A DNA stretch of 33,878 bases, from the NCBI GenBank assembly GCA_937876225.1, contig CALFIC010000036.1, forward strand, positions 1-33,878, given 5' to 3'. Shown here piece by piece: positions 1-7,733 of the stretch. Both the position numbers and the translations under genes were made by a program. The notes below the pieces were generated by a model. That model saw only the letters and a list, made by a program, of their open reading frames with translations. It was not told the DNA's origin and did not search any database. Each line of letters starts with the position of its first letter. Position 1 is the stretch's first letter. This DNA comes from an uncultured Chloroflexota bacterium (GTDB lineage: Bacteria > Chloroflexota > Chloroflexia > Chloroflexales > Roseiflexaceae).

Positions 1-72
1 CGTGGCGGTATGCGTCGCCGTCGGCGTGGCGGTATGTGTCGCCGTCGGCGTGGCAGTATGCGTCGCGGTATA
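1..72. repeat. 24-bp tandem repeat, three copies
   Basis: Units start at 1, 25 and 49. The first two differ at one base, and the third is degenerate at its right end. On the minus strand each unit encodes eight residues, TATPTATH. The repeat continues to the window edge, so copy number is unknown. It is a coding minisatellite, expected to vary in length between strains. Confidence 0.85.
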
Positions 73-366
73 CGTCACCAATGCAGTGCGTGTCACCGTC
101 ATAATTTTGGTGGCCGTAGTTGTTTTGGTTTTTGTGTTGGTGCGCGTCGTGGTTGTAGTTTTCGTAGATGTGTTGGTTACCGACATTGTTTTGGTAGACG
201 TACGGGTGTGGGTGGTGGACATTGTTTTGGTAGACGTACGGGTATTGGTGGTGGACATTGTTTTGGTAGACGTACGAGTTTTGGTGGGTTGCACTGCCAA
301 TGCATACGGCACATGTGGGGGATACGTAAGTAATACATACAGCATTCCAATCAAAAATATGCGCAT
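1..366 (-). CDS. Secreted Thr-rich repeat protein, N-terminal part (runs off left edge)
   Basis: The minus strand is open from an ATG at 366-364 to the window edge (122 codons). An AGAGGA Shine-Dalgarno lies 5 nt before the ATG. The first 24 residues form a signal peptide, MRIFLIGMLYVLLTY followed by a short polar stretch and ALA, with predicted cleavage before VQPTKT. From residue 28 on, Thr occupies almost every second position: three 12-residue units of the type TRTSTKTMSTTN, a Lys/Arg/Thr stretch, then 8-residue units TATPTATH. Such Thr/Pro/Ala linkers are common in exported Chloroflexi proteins, where they often join a membrane anchor or signal peptide to a folded domain. Any folded domain would lie outside the window, so function is unknown. 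The plus strand is also open here, but it would encode only Val-rich low complexity without a signal or ribosome site. I am confident of strand and export, not of role. Confidence 0.8.
   Translation of the reverse strand, partial: MRIFLIGMLYVLLTYPPHVPYALAVQPTKTRTSTKTMSTTNTRTSTKTMSTTHTRTSTKTMSVTNTSTKTTTTTRTNTKTKTTTATKIMTVTRTALVTYTATHTATPTATHTATPTATHTAT
182..289. repeat. 36-bp tandem repeat, three copies
   Basis: Units start at 182, 218 and 254. The shared core is GACATTGTTTTGGTAGACGT, and the third copy diverges in its right half. The unit is a multiple of three, so it keeps the minus-strand frame and encodes 12 residues, TRTSTKTMSTT plus N or H. The copies are directly adjacent without spacers, so this is not a CRISPR array. 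Confidence 0.85.
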
Positions 367-686
367 AACAGTCCTCTTCGTGTCAAAGAAATCTACACCG
401 TAATGGAGATCGCCCGATGTTGGAGATGGATTGCCTACCTATTTCCATGATGGGGGAATGAAATAGATTGCTTACCTATTGATGAGAACGGTTCCTTTCA
501 TTACAAAATAAAACAGCGACCCGAAGCGGCAGCGCCGATACGTGGGGAGGGTGATTATTGATGATTGTTTCACCTATGGATTGTGGAAATTATATAAATT
601 CATCTTTTTTTTGTCAATACCATCATTTCACCATACATTTATCTGCATCTATCAACTCAGGCTAAAATAGAGTATTCATTTATAGA
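367..686. other. Divergent intergenic region, Thr-rich gene / sugar kinase operon
   Basis: This gap of 320 bases separates two divergently transcribed genes. It contains no credible ORF. It holds a near-perfect 15-base direct repeat (GATTGCCTACCTATT at 429-443 and GATTGCTTACCTATT at 466-480, 37 bases apart start to start), which could be a regulator site. It also holds a plausible plus-strand promoter at 611-639. No clear promoter for the minus-strand gene was found. Confidence 0.5.
611..639 (+). promoter_or_regulatory. Putative sigma70-type promoter of the kinase operon
   Basis: TTGTCA at 611-616, a 17-base spacer and TACATT at 634-639, in AT-rich DNA about 50 bases before the first start codon of the operon. 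The -35 matches five of six consensus bases and the -10 four of six. It is the best candidate in the gap, but it is untested. Confidence 0.4.
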
Positions 687-1634
687 ATGCCATGGATACA
701 TATGCTCACGATTATTGGTGATATCAACGTCGATTTACTGATGGCACTGGCCGAATGGCCCCACGAAGGGGGCGATGCCCTCGCCCATACCGTCACTTGG
801 AGTAGCGGTGGCACCGGCATCAACAGCGCCGTGGCCGTCGCCCGCATGGGTGGTCAGGTCCGCTTGTGGGGGCGGGTTGGTCACGACCCTGCTGCCACCC
901 AAGCCCTTGCCATCGCCCATGCTGTTAGCGTCGATTTACACGGCATCCAGCACGATCCCCATATCCCGACCGGACTCTGTGTCATCCCCGTGACCACTGG
1001 GGGCGAGCGCACGTTTCTGAGTTATCGTGGTGCCAACCAAGCCTGGCAATGCCCCACCGACTGGCCTACCACTCCCGGCTGGTTGCATGTCTGTGGCCAC
1101 GCTCTGCTTAGCGACCCGCAACGCGCCAGTGCCATCCACGCCCTGCGCTACGCCCAACAACACGGCTGGCAGACGTCGATAGATTTGTGTGCACCGTTGA
1201 CCCATCATTTTGATGCCATCATTAGTCAACTCCTCCAGCCACTCAGCGTGCTCCTCGGTAATCAGGCCGAAATGCAGGCTGTCGCCGCATCCCACGCTAG
1301 CGCCGCCCCTATCTGCATCACCAAACAAGGGGCGGCCGGCGCCATCGTCGCTGTAGCTGGTCAGATTACTCACTATCCCGCATTTGTGGTCGACGCCATC
1401 GACACCACAGCCTGTGGCGATACCTTTGCCAGCGTCTGTGTATTGGCACTGAGCCACGGCGCATCCCTCGCCGATGCGGTACTCGTGGCCAATGCCGCAG
1501 GAGCGATTACCGCCAGCCGGCGCGGGGCGGCCGATATTGTGCCGACCCATACCGAAGTCTGTGCATTGCTCACCCAGCACCAGCAACCAATCCCCCCGTG
1601 GTTGGCGGCAATGGTACAATACCCCCATCAGTAA
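687..1634 (+). CDS. PfkB/ribokinase-family sugar kinase
   Basis: Predicted cytoplasmic kinase that moves the gamma-phosphate of ATP to a sugar or nucleoside hydroxyl. The 315 residues fit the ribokinase family. Visible motifs: GDINVD at 11-16, the glycine-rich substrate-lid signature GGTGINSAVAVARMGG at 41-56, N-x-x-E (NQAE) at 192-195, and the anion-hole/catalytic motif DTTACGD at 239-245, where D245 is the expected base. Most family members have GAGD, so ACGD is a variant. The substrate cannot be told from sequence. The start at 687 lacks a clear Shine-Dalgarno. An in-frame ATG at 702 (MLTIIGDINVD) is a good alternative because the conserved N-terminal strand begins there. The gene is first in a six-gene operon and sits 36 bases before the BtpA-like gene, so a phosphosugar route shared with that protein is plausible. 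Confidence 0.88.
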   Translation: MPWIHMLTIIGDINVDLLMALAEWPHEGGDALAHTVTWSSGGTGINSAVAVARMGGQVRLWGRVGHDPAATQALAIAHAVSVDLHGIQHDPHIPTGLCVIPVTTGGERTFLSYRGANQAWQCPTDWPTTPGWLHVCGHALLSDPQRASAIHALRYAQQHGWQTSIDLCAPLTHHFDAIISQLLQPLSVLLGNQAEMQAVAASHASAAPICITKQGAAGAIVAVAGQITHYPAFVVDAIDTTACGDTFASVCVLALSHGASLADAVLVANAAGAITASRRGAADIVPTHTEVCALLTQHQQPIPPWLAAMVQYPHQ

Positions 1635-1670
1635 ATTTCATGCGTATGTGCTATTACTAGAGGTATTTTT

Positions 1671-2522
1671 ATGACTCCTGCCTGGAAAAAAAGACTCGAT
1701 GACTTGCAAATATCTTCACTGGCTGATATTTTTCGCACCCCCAAACCCATCATCGGCATGGTGCATTGTTGGCCACTGCCTGGCGCCCCTGGCTATACCG
1801 GCTACGGCATGCAAACGATTATCGACCACGCCAAAGCCGATGCCGAAGCCTTGATTGCCGGTGGCTGTGATGGGCTGATCGTCGAAAACATGTGGGACAT
1901 CCCGTTCCGCGCCGGCGCCCACATCCCCCCCGAAAGCATCGCTAGCCATGCCGTGGTGGCGGCCGCTATCCGTAGTGTCAGCCCACTGCCGATGGGGATT
2001 AATTTGGTGCACAACGGCGGCGTAGCGTTGCTGGCAATCGCACTGGCCGCCCAGGCCGACTTCATCCGGGTCTGTATGTTTACCGGCGCCGGCGTATGGG
2101 ATGCCGGCAGTTTTGACGAGGGATGTGCGGCTGATTTGATGCGCCGCCGCAAAGAATTACATGCCGAACACATCAAAATCCTCGCCGACGTCGACAAAAA
2201 ACATTCGGTGCGCTTCCCTGGTATCGATTTGGCCACCCACATCGAATGGACACGCTTTTTTGGGGCGGATGCCTTGATTGTCTCCGGGCGCATGACCGGT
2301 GATGCCCCTGATGTGGCCAAAGTACGTGAGGCCAAACAGCTGGCCGGTGACCGCCCCGTGATTATTGGCAGTGGCGCCGACGAACACAATATCGCTGCGT
2401 TTATGGCCGTCGCCGACGGCGTCATCGTCGGCTCAAGCATCAAGCAGGGCGGCGCAATTGCCGATCCCGTTGATGTGGCAAGGGTCACGCGCTTTATTGC
2501 CGCCGCCCGAGGTGCATTATGA
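1671..2522 (+). CDS. BtpA/SgcQ-family TIM-barrel protein
   Basis: A 283-residue protein of the BtpA/SgcQ family. Recognisable parts are PIIGMVHCWPLPGAPGY near the N-terminus, GLIVENMWDIPF, GINLVHNGG, ADFIRVCMFTGAGVWDAG, and the C-terminal phosphate-site-like GSGADEHNIAAFM and ADGVIVGSSIK. In cyanobacteria BtpA affects photosystem I stability. SgcQ belongs to an E. coli sugar operon. Members also occur in many non-photosynthetic organisms, and the biochemical reaction is not established. The pairing here with a PfkB kinase and glycosyltransferases favours a phosphosugar or nucleotide substrate over photosynthesis (inference). AGAGG lies 7 bases before the ATG. The stop overlaps the next start as ATGA. 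Confidence 0.9.
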   Translation: MTPAWKKRLDDLQISSLADIFRTPKPIIGMVHCWPLPGAPGYTGYGMQTIIDHAKADAEALIAGGCDGLIVENMWDIPFRAGAHIPPESIASHAVVAAAIRSVSPLPMGINLVHNGGVALLAIALAAQADFIRVCMFTGAGVWDAGSFDEGCAADLMRRRKELHAEHIKILADVDKKHSVRFPGIDLATHIEWTRFFGADALIVSGRMTGDAPDVAKVREAKQLAGDRPVIIGSGADEHNIAAFMAVADGVIVGSSIKQGGAIADPVDVARVTRFIAAARGAL

Positions 2523-3757
2523 CAATATCCCGTCAAATCATCATGCCCAGTGATGTGTTCCCACCCAAATGTGGCGGGGCTGGCTGGAGCGCCCATGCGC
2601 TGGCATTGGCGTTGCAACAACGTGGCGAACATGTCACTGCAGTAGTGCCCCGCCCCAATCAAAAAACGATGTACTACAAACATGAAGTACTCGACATCGA
2701 GACTATTGATGTGGCCGAACCTCAAATCCCCTTGCCGTTTTTACAGACTTACTTGCGCCAGCAATTGCTTATCCCCCGGCTACGCACCGCCATCCAGCGC
2801 GCCATCATCGACCCCGCCCACACCATCATCCATGCCCAACACCTACTGGCAGCCCAAGCAGCCATGCCGTTGCGGCGCTTGGGAGCCAAAGTCATCGTGA
2901 CGGTGCGCGATCATTGGCCATGGGATTACCGTGCCACCGGCATGCAGATGCAAGGTGACCAACGTACGTGGGCGGGAATGCGCCAGACCATGACGGCGCG
3001 TAAGGCACCATTCACCCAACAACTCCTTGCCCCCGCCTATGTACGCCAAATGCGCCAACGGGCGGAATTGTTGGCGCAGGCCGATATGGTCATCGGGGTG
3101 TCGCATTATATTCGCGCCCGTATTGCGCAACACATCCCCACCGCCAAAGTCGTCGCCATCCCCAATATGGTCGATTGTGCCGCTATCGCTACCACCATTG
3201 CCCAACCACTGACGGTGGCCAATGTACCAGCGCGCTTTAGTCTGTTTGTGGGCAAATTAGCCCGCAACAAAGGGGCCGAGCTGTTGCCCGAATTGATTTT
3301 GCGCATCCGTCCCCCCGCCATCGTCGTGGCAGGCGACGGGCCACTCAACGACGCCGTAGCCGCCGCCGCCCAAGCCGCCGCCATCCCCTGCCTGCAACTC
3401 GATTGGGTCGACCACGACGACGTATTGCGCCTGATGGCCCGCTGCGATGCGCTGTGGTTCCCGTCATCGTGGGACGAACCCCTCAGCCGCGTGCTCCTCG
3501 AAGCCTTAGCCTGTGGTGCCCCCATCGTGGCGATGCCTACCGGTGGCACTCCTGAGATCATCGTCGATGGACGCTCGGGGATACTCGCACCCGACATTAC
3601 CAGTTTTGTGGCTGCCGCCCAACGCTTGCACAATGACCCCAGTTGGCGCCAACAAATCCAAGTCGGTGCCCGTTTACGGGCCCAACAATTATTTGATACC
3701 AATGTGGTCATTAAACATGTGCTGCAGTTATATGACCATGTCGGGAGCGCCTCATGA
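2519..3757 (+). CDS. GT4 family glycosyltransferase
   Basis: A 412-residue retaining glycosyltransferase of the GT-B fold, family GT4, predicted to transfer a sugar from a nucleotide donor at the inner face of the membrane. The N-terminal Rossmann domain opens with MPSDVFPPKCGGAGWSAHAL, whose Gly-rich loop binds the donor phosphate. The C-terminal domain has VGKLARNKGAELL, AGDGPL and the E-x7-E motif in DEPLSRVLLEALACGAPIVA followed by TGGTPEII. All active-site landmarks are present. Donor and acceptor are unknown. It is translationally coupled to the genes on both sides by ATGA overlaps. AGGTG precedes the start. It and the following GT4 are only distantly similar, so they probably add different residues to one glycan or glycolipid. 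Confidence 0.9.
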   Translation: MTISRQIIMPSDVFPPKCGGAGWSAHALALALQQRGEHVTAVVPRPNQKTMYYKHEVLDIETIDVAEPQIPLPFLQTYLRQQLLIPRLRTAIQRAIIDPAHTIIHAQHLLAAQAAMPLRRLGAKVIVTVRDHWPWDYRATGMQMQGDQRTWAGMRQTMTARKAPFTQQLLAPAYVRQMRQRAELLAQADMVIGVSHYIRARIAQHIPTAKVVAIPNMVDCAAIATTIAQPLTVANVPARFSLFVGKLARNKGAELLPELILRIRPPAIVVAGDGPLNDAVAAAAQAAAIPCLQLDWVDHDDVLRLMARCDALWFPSSWDEPLSRVLLEALACGAPIVAMPTGGTPEIIVDGRSGILAPDITSFVAAAQRLHNDPSWRQQIQVGARLRAQQLFDTNVVIKHVLQLYDHVGSAS

Positions 3758-4983
3758 CGCCGCCCATCCGCGTCGCCATGTTGGCCCGCGTGGTCTGGCC
3801 GCTCCATGGCTATGGGGGCATCGAACGCCATGTCTACCACTTGACCACCTATCTCGCTAAACTCGGTGCGAGTGTCACGTTGTATGTGCAAACCCCACCC
3901 GACCCCAGTCAACTGGCTCAACTCACGCCCCATATGCAGGTACGTACCTTGCGTTATGACTATACGTCGCCCTACCTGCGCCCCAATTCAATCCTCGGGC
4001 GCCAAATCAATTACCCGCGCTACACGATGGCACTCGGTCACCAAGTGGCGAATGCCGTCCGCGCTGGGGAATTCGACGTGGTCCATAGCCAAGGTCTGTG
4101 TGCCTTTGGCTATGGCTGGTTGCGACGCAATGATCCGCAGCTCCGTGCAGTGCCTTTTTTTGCCAACCCCCATGGCCTCGAAGAATACCGCACTCCCGAT
4201 TGGCGCAAATGGCTGGCGTATGTGCCCTTTCGCTGGATGTATAGCACCGGGCATCGCTTGGCCGACTATGCCATCGCCACCGACGCCTGTACCGCCCCTG
4301 ATTTGCCGCATTACCTCGGGGTTGATCCGCAGCGGGTGGTGGTGATACCGAGTGCCATTGATACCGCCGAAAACCTCGCCCCCATCCAACCGACACTGAT
4401 TCACGACTTACGACAACGCTTTGCCGCCAATGATGAATTGTTGATGCTCAGTGTCAGTCGCCTCGAACGCAACAAAGGCTATCATTTGTTTGCCGAAGCC
4501 CTGGCTCAAGCCCACCAACGGGGTGAACTTCCCGCCACCTGGCGCTGGGTGCTGGTAGGCGAAGGCAAAGAACGCGCCGCGCTGACGGCCCAAATGCAGC
4601 AACTCGGCATCGCCGCCCATGTCACGTTTGCGGGACGCATGAGCGATGGCGAACTGCAAAACCTCTACGCCGCCTGTGATTTTTTCGTACATCCAACACT
4701 CTACGAAGGCTCATCCCTCGTCACCCTCGAGGCGATGATCCACCAACGCCCCGTGCTTGCCACTGCCGCCGGCGGCATCCCCGACAAAGTATTTGATGGA
4801 GTCAATGGTATACTAGTCATACCAAACAATATGCAGGCGCTGTATATTGGTTTACAACGCATGCTCCAGGCGCACGCACATTGGAATGAATGGGGCACCC
4901 GCGGTGCCGCGATTGTCCGCCATCAATTTGATTGGCCGGTGGTCGCCCAACAAACCATGGAAGCCTATCGCCAGGCACTATAG
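3754..4983 (+). CDS. GT4 family glycosyltransferase
   Basis: A second GT-B glycosyltransferase of family GT4, 409 residues. The N-terminus has VVWPLHGYGGIERHVYHL, the donor-phosphate loop typical of the family. The C-terminal domain shows VSRLERNKGYHLFAEAL, VGEGKERAAL, and the E-x7-E motif YEGSSLVTLEAM followed by TAAGGIPDKV. Start chosen at the ATGA overlap with the upstream transferase; GGGAG lies 6 bases before the ATG. It ends 11 bases before the CHAT-like gene. Likely a cytoplasmic or peripheral membrane enzyme working on the same glycan as its upstream neighbour. Substrate unknown. Confidence 0.9.
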   Translation: MTPPIRVAMLARVVWPLHGYGGIERHVYHLTTYLAKLGASVTLYVQTPPDPSQLAQLTPHMQVRTLRYDYTSPYLRPNSILGRQINYPRYTMALGHQVANAVRAGEFDVVHSQGLCAFGYGWLRRNDPQLRAVPFFANPHGLEEYRTPDWRKWLAYVPFRWMYSTGHRLADYAIATDACTAPDLPHYLGVDPQRVVVIPSAIDTAENLAPIQPTLIHDLRQRFAANDELLMLSVSRLERNKGYHLFAEALAQAHQRGELPATWRWVLVGEGKERAALTAQMQQLGIAAHVTFAGRMSDGELQNLYAACDFFVHPTLYEGSSLVTLEAMIHQRPVLATAAGGIPDKVFDGVNGILVIPNNMQALYIGLQRMLQAHAHWNEWGTRGAAIVRHQFDWPVVAQQTMEAYRQAL

Positions 4984-4994
4984 ATACGGTTGTT

Positions 4995-6182
4995 ATGCAA
5001 ATCACCCCGTTTCACATTTCGATTGGAGCAGATGAACAAGGTGGCTTTGTCTTGTATGCCTTTACCGCATCACAAAACATCGCCATCCCTATCGATATCC
5101 CCGAATATTTGATTCAATCAGGGGTGCGCCTGCTCCAACCCACCCATACCGAATTATTAGGCGATGCCACTGAGTTAGGGCGTGAGCTCGGCGCAGTGAT
5201 ATTCCCCGAAGCTATCCGCGATATGTTGATTGCCCAAGCCCGCACCGCCCAAAACACCAACGGCCGCCTACAAATCCAACTCCAAATCGCCGTCCCTGAA
5301 CTAGCCGCTTTGCCATGGGAATGGGCGGTGATTGATGGGACTCGCCAATGGGCACCAGCTATCAACGACGATTATGCGGTGGTGCGTTTATCGTCGATTA
5401 ACGAGCCAGCTCCGCCGATTTTGGTCGATGGTCCGTTGCGCGTATTGCTGCTCGTGCCACCCGATCAAACACCCCAATTCAGCATGATTTACACCATGCT
5501 CCAAAGCGAAATCAGTGCCCGGCGGATTAGTGTCTCGATTGTCGAAGTACATACCCTCGCCGACATTGAACAAGCGCTCAGCCAAAAAATCTACCACGTC
5601 GTCCATTTTGTGGGCGATGTCTTTCTCAACGCCGACCATCTCATTCGGATTGCCTTTGGTAGCGAAATCGACGTATTCGAGCTCAACGACTTACTCAGTC
5701 AATTCCCCGATATCGGCTTGATTTGTGTCACCATGGCGGCTGGTGGTGAGCCGCAAATCCGTGCCATGCCACAGATTTTTGCGGCCCTCTTGATGAGCAA
5801 AACCATCAACGCCGCAATCACCTTTAGTGGAATTAGTCGCCCCGACACCATCATCCGCTTTGCTGCGACATGCTACAACGCCATCATCGAAGATGTCCCA
5901 CTCGACCTTGCCGTCACCCGTGGCCGGCGCGCCCTCACCAGTGGTCGCCGCGATGTCAATTGGGGACTGGCCCAGCTCCGCATTGTGCCAGGCACCGAGC
6001 GCTTATTTGTCTTTGAGGTACCCCACGACTCATGGAGTTGGGTACGAGCCGCCTTAGCTATCATCGGGATTGCTGCCGCCATCATCGGGGCGATTTTGCT
6101 CGGGCGCCTGCTTAGTGGGCAGTCGATATTGATGCCTCATTTACCTGCAATCACACTACCAACGAGCACCCCCAAACCATGA
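4995..6182 (+). CDS. Membrane-anchored CHAT-like protein without catalytic dyad
   Basis: 395 residues, with the start at MQITPF because the upstream gene ends at 4983; a longer frame from 4932 would overlap that gene. The fold resembles a CHAT (caspase-HetF-associated) protease domain: ELAALPWEWAVID near 102-114 (CHAT: LPWE), PLRVLLLVPP near 147-156, YHVVHFVGD at 200-208 where active members have the His of an HFAGHG-type motif, IGLICVTMAAGG at 240-251 where active members have NACESG, VPLDLAVTRGRRAL near 301-314, and VNWGLAQLRI near 321-330. The expected His is Asp208 and the expected Cys is Ala, so it should be catalytically dead. One transmembrane helix lies near 349-371, followed by about 24 residues rich in Pro and Thr. 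If N-in, the CHAT part is cytoplasmic and may act as a sensor or scaffold (inference). No clear ribosome site; it is probably coupled to the upstream gene. Its stop overlaps selA. Confidence 0.72.
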   Translation: MQITPFHISIGADEQGGFVLYAFTASQNIAIPIDIPEYLIQSGVRLLQPTHTELLGDATELGRELGAVIFPEAIRDMLIAQARTAQNTNGRLQIQLQIAVPELAALPWEWAVIDGTRQWAPAINDDYAVVRLSSINEPAPPILVDGPLRVLLLVPPDQTPQFSMIYTMLQSEISARRISVSIVEVHTLADIEQALSQKIYHVVHFVGDVFLNADHLIRIAFGSEIDVFELNDLLSQFPDIGLICVTMAAGGEPQIRAMPQIFAALLMSKTINAAITFSGISRPDTIIRFAATCYNAIIEDVPLDLAVTRGRRALTSGRRDVNWGLAQLRIVPGTERLFVFEVPHDSWSWVRAALAIIGIAAAIIGAILLGRLLSGQSILMPHLPAITLPTSTPKP

Positions 6183-7507
6183 CCACCCCCCAACGTCACT
6201 TGCCGTCAATTGAGCGCTTAGTCAGTGCCGTCGCACCCGATTCGCCACTACCACGCCCAACTATTGTGGGTTTGGCTCGGCTTTTGGTGGAAAAAATGCG
6301 CCAGCGTCCCGGTGAAGTGCCCGCATTTGAGACCATTGTGGCGCTCCTGCGGCACGATATTGCCCAGTTATTGGCGCCGTCATTACGGCCCGTCATCAAT
6401 GCCAGTGGCGTGCTGTTGCAGACCAATCTCGGCCGCGCGCCACTCAGCCAGGCCGCCCGCCAAGCATTACAACACGGCGCCGGCACCGTCAATATCGAAT
6501 ATGATTTGGTCAACGGCAAACGCGGCGAACGCAGCGTGCACCTAGCGGGACTGCTCCGCCACCTCAGTGGCGCCGAAGCAGCGATCGCTGTCAACAACAA
6601 CGCCGCCGCCATATTGCTGACACTGAGCGGGTTAGCGAACGGCCGTGAAGTGATTGTCTCGCGCGGCCAAGCAGTCGAAATCGGCGGCGGCTTCCGCATC
6701 CCCGACGTGTTGCGCCAAAGCGGTGCTACTTTGGTCGAGGTCGGCACCACCAACCGCACCTATGTGCGCGACTATGCCGAGGCGATTACCGAGCGGACGG
6801 CCATGATTTTGCAGGTCCATACCAGCAATTTCCGCATGCAAGGGTTCGTGCATCATGCCGAGCTGAGCGAACTCGCCGAGTTAGCCCATCAGCGTGGAAT
6901 TTTGCTGGTCGACAATCTCGGCAGTGGCTCATTTATCGATGTCACCACCTATGGGCTCGCCGCCGAACCACTCATCCCCGACCGCATCACCGCCGGCGCC
7001 GACGTGGTTTGTTTCAGTGGCGACAAATTAATCGGCGGACCCCAAGCGGGCATTATCATTGGCAAACAAGCCCAAATTGCGCTACTCGCCAAGCACCCCT
7101 TGATGCGGGCCATTCGGCTCGACAAATTAGCAATAGCCGCCATGCAAGCGACATTGCAGAGTTATGTCATGCAACGCGCACCCAGTGAAATTCCGATTTG
7201 GCAAATGATTAGTCGGAGTAGTAATGAGCTCCATGACCGTGCCACCGCCATTGTGCAATTGCTCCCGACACCGTGGCAGGTACAGGCCAGTACTAGTACA
7301 ATTGGTGGCGGATCATTGCCCGGCGAGACACTCCCGTCGTGGGCCGTCGTTTGTCCACATACTCACCCAGATGCCCTCGCCCACCAACTCCGCCATGCAC
7401 CAGTTCCCATCATTGGGCGCATCCAAGATGGCGCCCTCTGGCTTGACCTCCGGGCGGTAGCACCGAGTGACGACGCCGTCATCACCACAACATTATTGGC
7501 GCTCTAA
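6179..7507 (+). CDS. selA: L-seryl-tRNA(Sec) selenium transferase
   Basis: SelA is a pyridoxal-phosphate enzyme that turns Ser-tRNA(Sec) into Sec-tRNA(Sec) using selenophosphate. The 442 residues match the family closely: VINASGVLLQTNLGRAPLS, VNIEYDLVNGKRGERS, GAEAAIAVNNNAAAILLTL, VIVSRGQAVEIGGGFRIPDV, VEVGTTNRT, VHTSNFRMQGF, DNLGSGSFID, and FSGDKLIGGPQAG containing the PLP lysine (K283). No motif is broken. The start overlaps the stop of the CHAT-like gene as ATGA, and there is no Shine-Dalgarno, so translation is likely coupled. selB, selC and selD are not in the window. In many bacteria selA sits next to selB, so an operon with glycosyltransferases is unusual. A selenoprotein elsewhere in the genome is implied. 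Confidence 0.93.
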   Translation: MTTPQRHLPSIERLVSAVAPDSPLPRPTIVGLARLLVEKMRQRPGEVPAFETIVALLRHDIAQLLAPSLRPVINASGVLLQTNLGRAPLSQAARQALQHGAGTVNIEYDLVNGKRGERSVHLAGLLRHLSGAEAAIAVNNNAAAILLTLSGLANGREVIVSRGQAVEIGGGFRIPDVLRQSGATLVEVGTTNRTYVRDYAEAITERTAMILQVHTSNFRMQGFVHHAELSELAELAHQRGILLVDNLGSGSFIDVTTYGLAAEPLIPDRITAGADVVCFSGDKLIGGPQAGIIIGKQAQIALLAKHPLMRAIRLDKLAIAAMQATLQSYVMQRAPSEIPIWQMISRSSNELHDRATAIVQLLPTPWQVQASTSTIGGGSLPGETLPSWAVVCPHTHPDALAHQLRHAPVPIIGRIQDGALWLDLRAVAPSDDAVITTTLLAL

Positions 7508-7733
7508 TTTTTAATTGTGACTCCACATGCATATTATGCGGTAATTCCCTCGTCTTTCTTTAAAATTTGCGATAATTTCACCAAAATACAAAACAAATTA
7601 CATACAATTTCATGTACGTTTTCTGGTAAACTATCACTCATTGATCTGCGTTTTCTCGAGGCATTCTGGGGTATCGTAGTCACTCAATCCGGTATCATAC
7701 AGCGCATTTACTATCATAACCATCAGGTTTTTC

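Noticed and set aside
1..289. Possible CRISPR array
   Set aside because: Repeats are directly adjacent, are multiples of three and keep one open frame; there are no unique spacers.
2..403. Plus-strand Val-rich frame of 133 codons across the repeats
   Set aside because: It is the complement of the Thr-rich minus-strand gene, which has a Shine-Dalgarno, start and signal peptide. The plus frame has none of these.
936..3933. Long minus-strand frames opposite the kinase, BtpA-like and GT4 genes (e.g. 936-1628, 1802-2725, 3106-3933)
   Set aside because: Their products look like low-complexity shadows of GC-rich coding DNA, with no motifs and no ribosome sites, while the plus strand holds clear families.
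4984..7507. CHAT plus neighbours as a defence system
   Set aside because: The CHAT-like domain lacks its catalytic residues, and none of the neighbours is a known defence effector or sensor.
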